From assembly GCA_000226015.1 (NCBI GenBank), contig JH153294.1, forward strand, positions 43,101-65,090: a stretch of 21,990 bases of DNA, given 5' to 3'. The DNA is from Mnemiopsis leidyi. Lineage: Eukaryota > Ctenophora > Tentaculata > Lobata > Bolinopsidae. The position numbers were made by a program, and so were the translations under genes. The notes under the pieces were generated by a model. That model was given only the letters and a program-made list of their open reading frames with translations, was not told the origin of the DNA and ran no database searches. Shown here in pieces: positions 12,901-15,900 of this stretch (positions are counted from its first letter, which is position 1; each line of letters begins with the position of its first letter).

Positions 12901-15900
12901 TGTGGTCGGGCTAGTTTTATTTTTTGCTTTGTACGAATTTTCAGTTAAAATCCTACTGAAGGAATTATACGCTACTTTATTTATCGGGAAATCCTTAGTG
13001 GAAAAGTTTGACAGGGGGCATTGATCTTTATTGGAAAAATTTTTTTGATTTAACGTTATTTAAAGTAACAGTTATTTCAAGATATTCAATGTAACATTAA
13101 GTCATTTAAGGTTATTTAAAGTTACATTAAGTTACCCTGCCCATTCAGGCTGTCTAAATGTTTCACTGCACTGAGAGAGGATGATTACATTCTTCTGGAA
13201 CAGGAAGGTTCCGCTTTCATGCCCTACCTCATCATCAAGGTTTGTGCATGTGTCACGTGCAAATTGTCACGTGTAAACTGTAGAGTGTCACGTGCAAAGT
13301 GACACGTGTTACTTTTTACAACTACTGCGTATATATAACTCCCAATTGGCACTGCGAGTTATCTATGATCAGCTAAGAGTTAATCTGAAACTTACCACAA
13401 CCCCATTGTAGCTTGGAGACAGCAAGGAGCCTGTAAGAAAGAGTGTACAGGCTCTATTTAACGAACTCTGCTACATTTACCCTGCTTCTAGAACATTCTA
13501 TCATCTCAGTGAAGGTAAGTCGTAGTGCAATGCGAGTATTATCTGTGATATAAATACTGTTTTTTTTGACCATTCTGCGTGCGACAATGGCGTCGTTTTC
13601 ATGAATACGAGATATAGATTGATCAAATTATATAGATTGTTAGATTGTCGGATTGAACCATTTAAGTATGCATGATGTGGAGCCCCGTCCTTCCCCCTCC
13701 TAATCCTAACAGTAAATTTAAATTCAAATAATCAGCCCCTATCTTGATAGGTCTAAAAGTAAAGAACAGCAGACAAAGAGCTGGAGTTTTGGAACAGGAA
13801 ACAAAACTGATTCTAGAAAACGGGATAGAGGTCTGCCAACCCAGCCCTAAGAAAGCTTTCGAACTGGTCGCGTCTTTCATCGGCGATAAAGACAACTCCG
13901 TCAGGTCTGTGACCTTCTTATTGGTTAGTTGGTGTCATGTGATGTTTGTACTGTGATCCCATTGGTCAGTATTTTTTCACGGGGAGTAAATACTGTAATT
14001 TGAGATGTTGTTTCAGGATGGCTGCGCTGAACTGTTGCGTGGCTGGTTGGAACTATATCGGAGATAACATCAAAAAGATGTGCGGAAATCTCAACGATAA
14101 AGACTTAGGTAAGTCTCTACTATTCATTGGGCTACATGAATCGTTGTTTAAAACTGATGTTTCGATTTTACTGGGGGATTTCAATTTTCATTTCCTGCAC
14201 TAGTGTACCTTACAGTGTACCTTATCACAAAGCTATGTTCAGGGTTATCACAAAGCTATGTTCAGGGTTAAGAAATTTTCTTTGTAACTTCAAATGTATT
14301 GAGTATTCTTCGGGAGGGTCGACAAAACCTCCAAAGTAAACAAAGTATAGAGTAGGCTACCTACTTTCCTCATTATTTCACTGCAGGAATGTTGGAAGAG
14401 AGGATAAAAAGAGGAGGAAAAAGAATTACCAGTCCTCCCAAACCTAAAACTATGGTAAGTTTCGTTCTTACTTTCAGTAGATGGGATGTGTGGGTTGTCA
14501 ATGTTTAAAAATAGCAATACCTTACTGTGTCTTCTTTAAGAGCAGCACAGATCAAGGTAAAACAATCCTTGCCGATATTTTCTATAGAAGCTTGTATACA
14601 TACACTAGCCAGATGTCCGGTCTAATCTGGATTGACTGATAGGCAGCTTTAACAGCACCGTGCACATGTTTTATACATGTTTCGTCTGGTGTGGCCGGTA
14701 TTTTGTGTACATTCTTGGTACGTAAATGTTAAACTTTGTGGAACATATTACACACACGTGTTTAAACTATGTGTTAACAGTGTAAACTTAAGTGTAGAAT
14801 TCAGTGCGAAAATTTGTACTACAATTTACGCTAGCATTGTGTTTTATGTTATCCTTATTTGCAGCAGAAAAGTGAAAGTCAGGTCGTTAGCGAACCTGAA
14901 TGTGAACCTCAGGTGCGTGAAGCATGATCACTTTCACTTTCACTATGCAACATGATCACTTTCACTTTCACTATGCAACATAATCACTTTCACTATGCAA
15001 CATGCAACATGATCACTTTCACTATGCAACATAATCGCATTCACTTTGCAGGATAATCACTTTCACTTTCTTCGTGCAACTATATGCAAATTAAAGTTGT
15101 ACATTTTAAACATCATTATACCGAAAGTAATCAATTTCACTGAAAAACTTGATCAATACATAAAAAATAAGACTCTTCCATCTAGTACAAAGACCGCTTA
15201 CTGTAATCTCGGTTTACTCACCATACACAATATGATTGCTAACAATGCTGCAATCTTCATGTTCAAGTTGTACAATTTTAAATCTTTACTGCCCGAATCT
15301 ATAGCGGAACTCTTTTCCCCGTAACATTCCGCTGCCGTCCGACATGAATCATGAAAAAGATAGTGCCTGGTTGAACACGTATGGAACGACCGTCTATAGA
15401 AATTCCCTGTTTTACAAGGGACCCCTACTGCTTAATTATGTTTTCAAATTAGACTCGATTCCGCCATCTTCCTATCATCCAATTAATATTTTTTTTAAAT
15501 ATGCTACAGATGTCTTACTGAATGCACAAAGTGCAGGCAGTTTAGACTCATGGGAAGCCGGCAACAATGCTTTACAGAACATAAAAGGTCTAAGATGCTC
15601 CAGTAGAAATAGAGAGAACCACATTAATTACATGGAGCCTGATTTTGACGATTAGCGGTCAATTGATTTAATTTAGCTACAGTGGGAACCCTTTTTTACC
15701 GTTTCATTTATTATTCATTGCAGTGATAACTTTGTGCTGAATTCAAGCAACCGTGTTTAGTTTTACATTTTTCATTTTCATTTTCACTTTCACTTTGACA
15801 GTTTCATATTGCACATGATTTATTAAATTTTTTCTCTTTCTTACCATGTAATAAAATTTAAGTATGATCTCTATTTATGTTATATTTGATGGCCCTTAGA

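Noticed and set aside
14541..14556. 16-nt microexon between TTTAAG and GTAAAA
   Set aside because: Including it would put exon 19 out of frame and into a stop.
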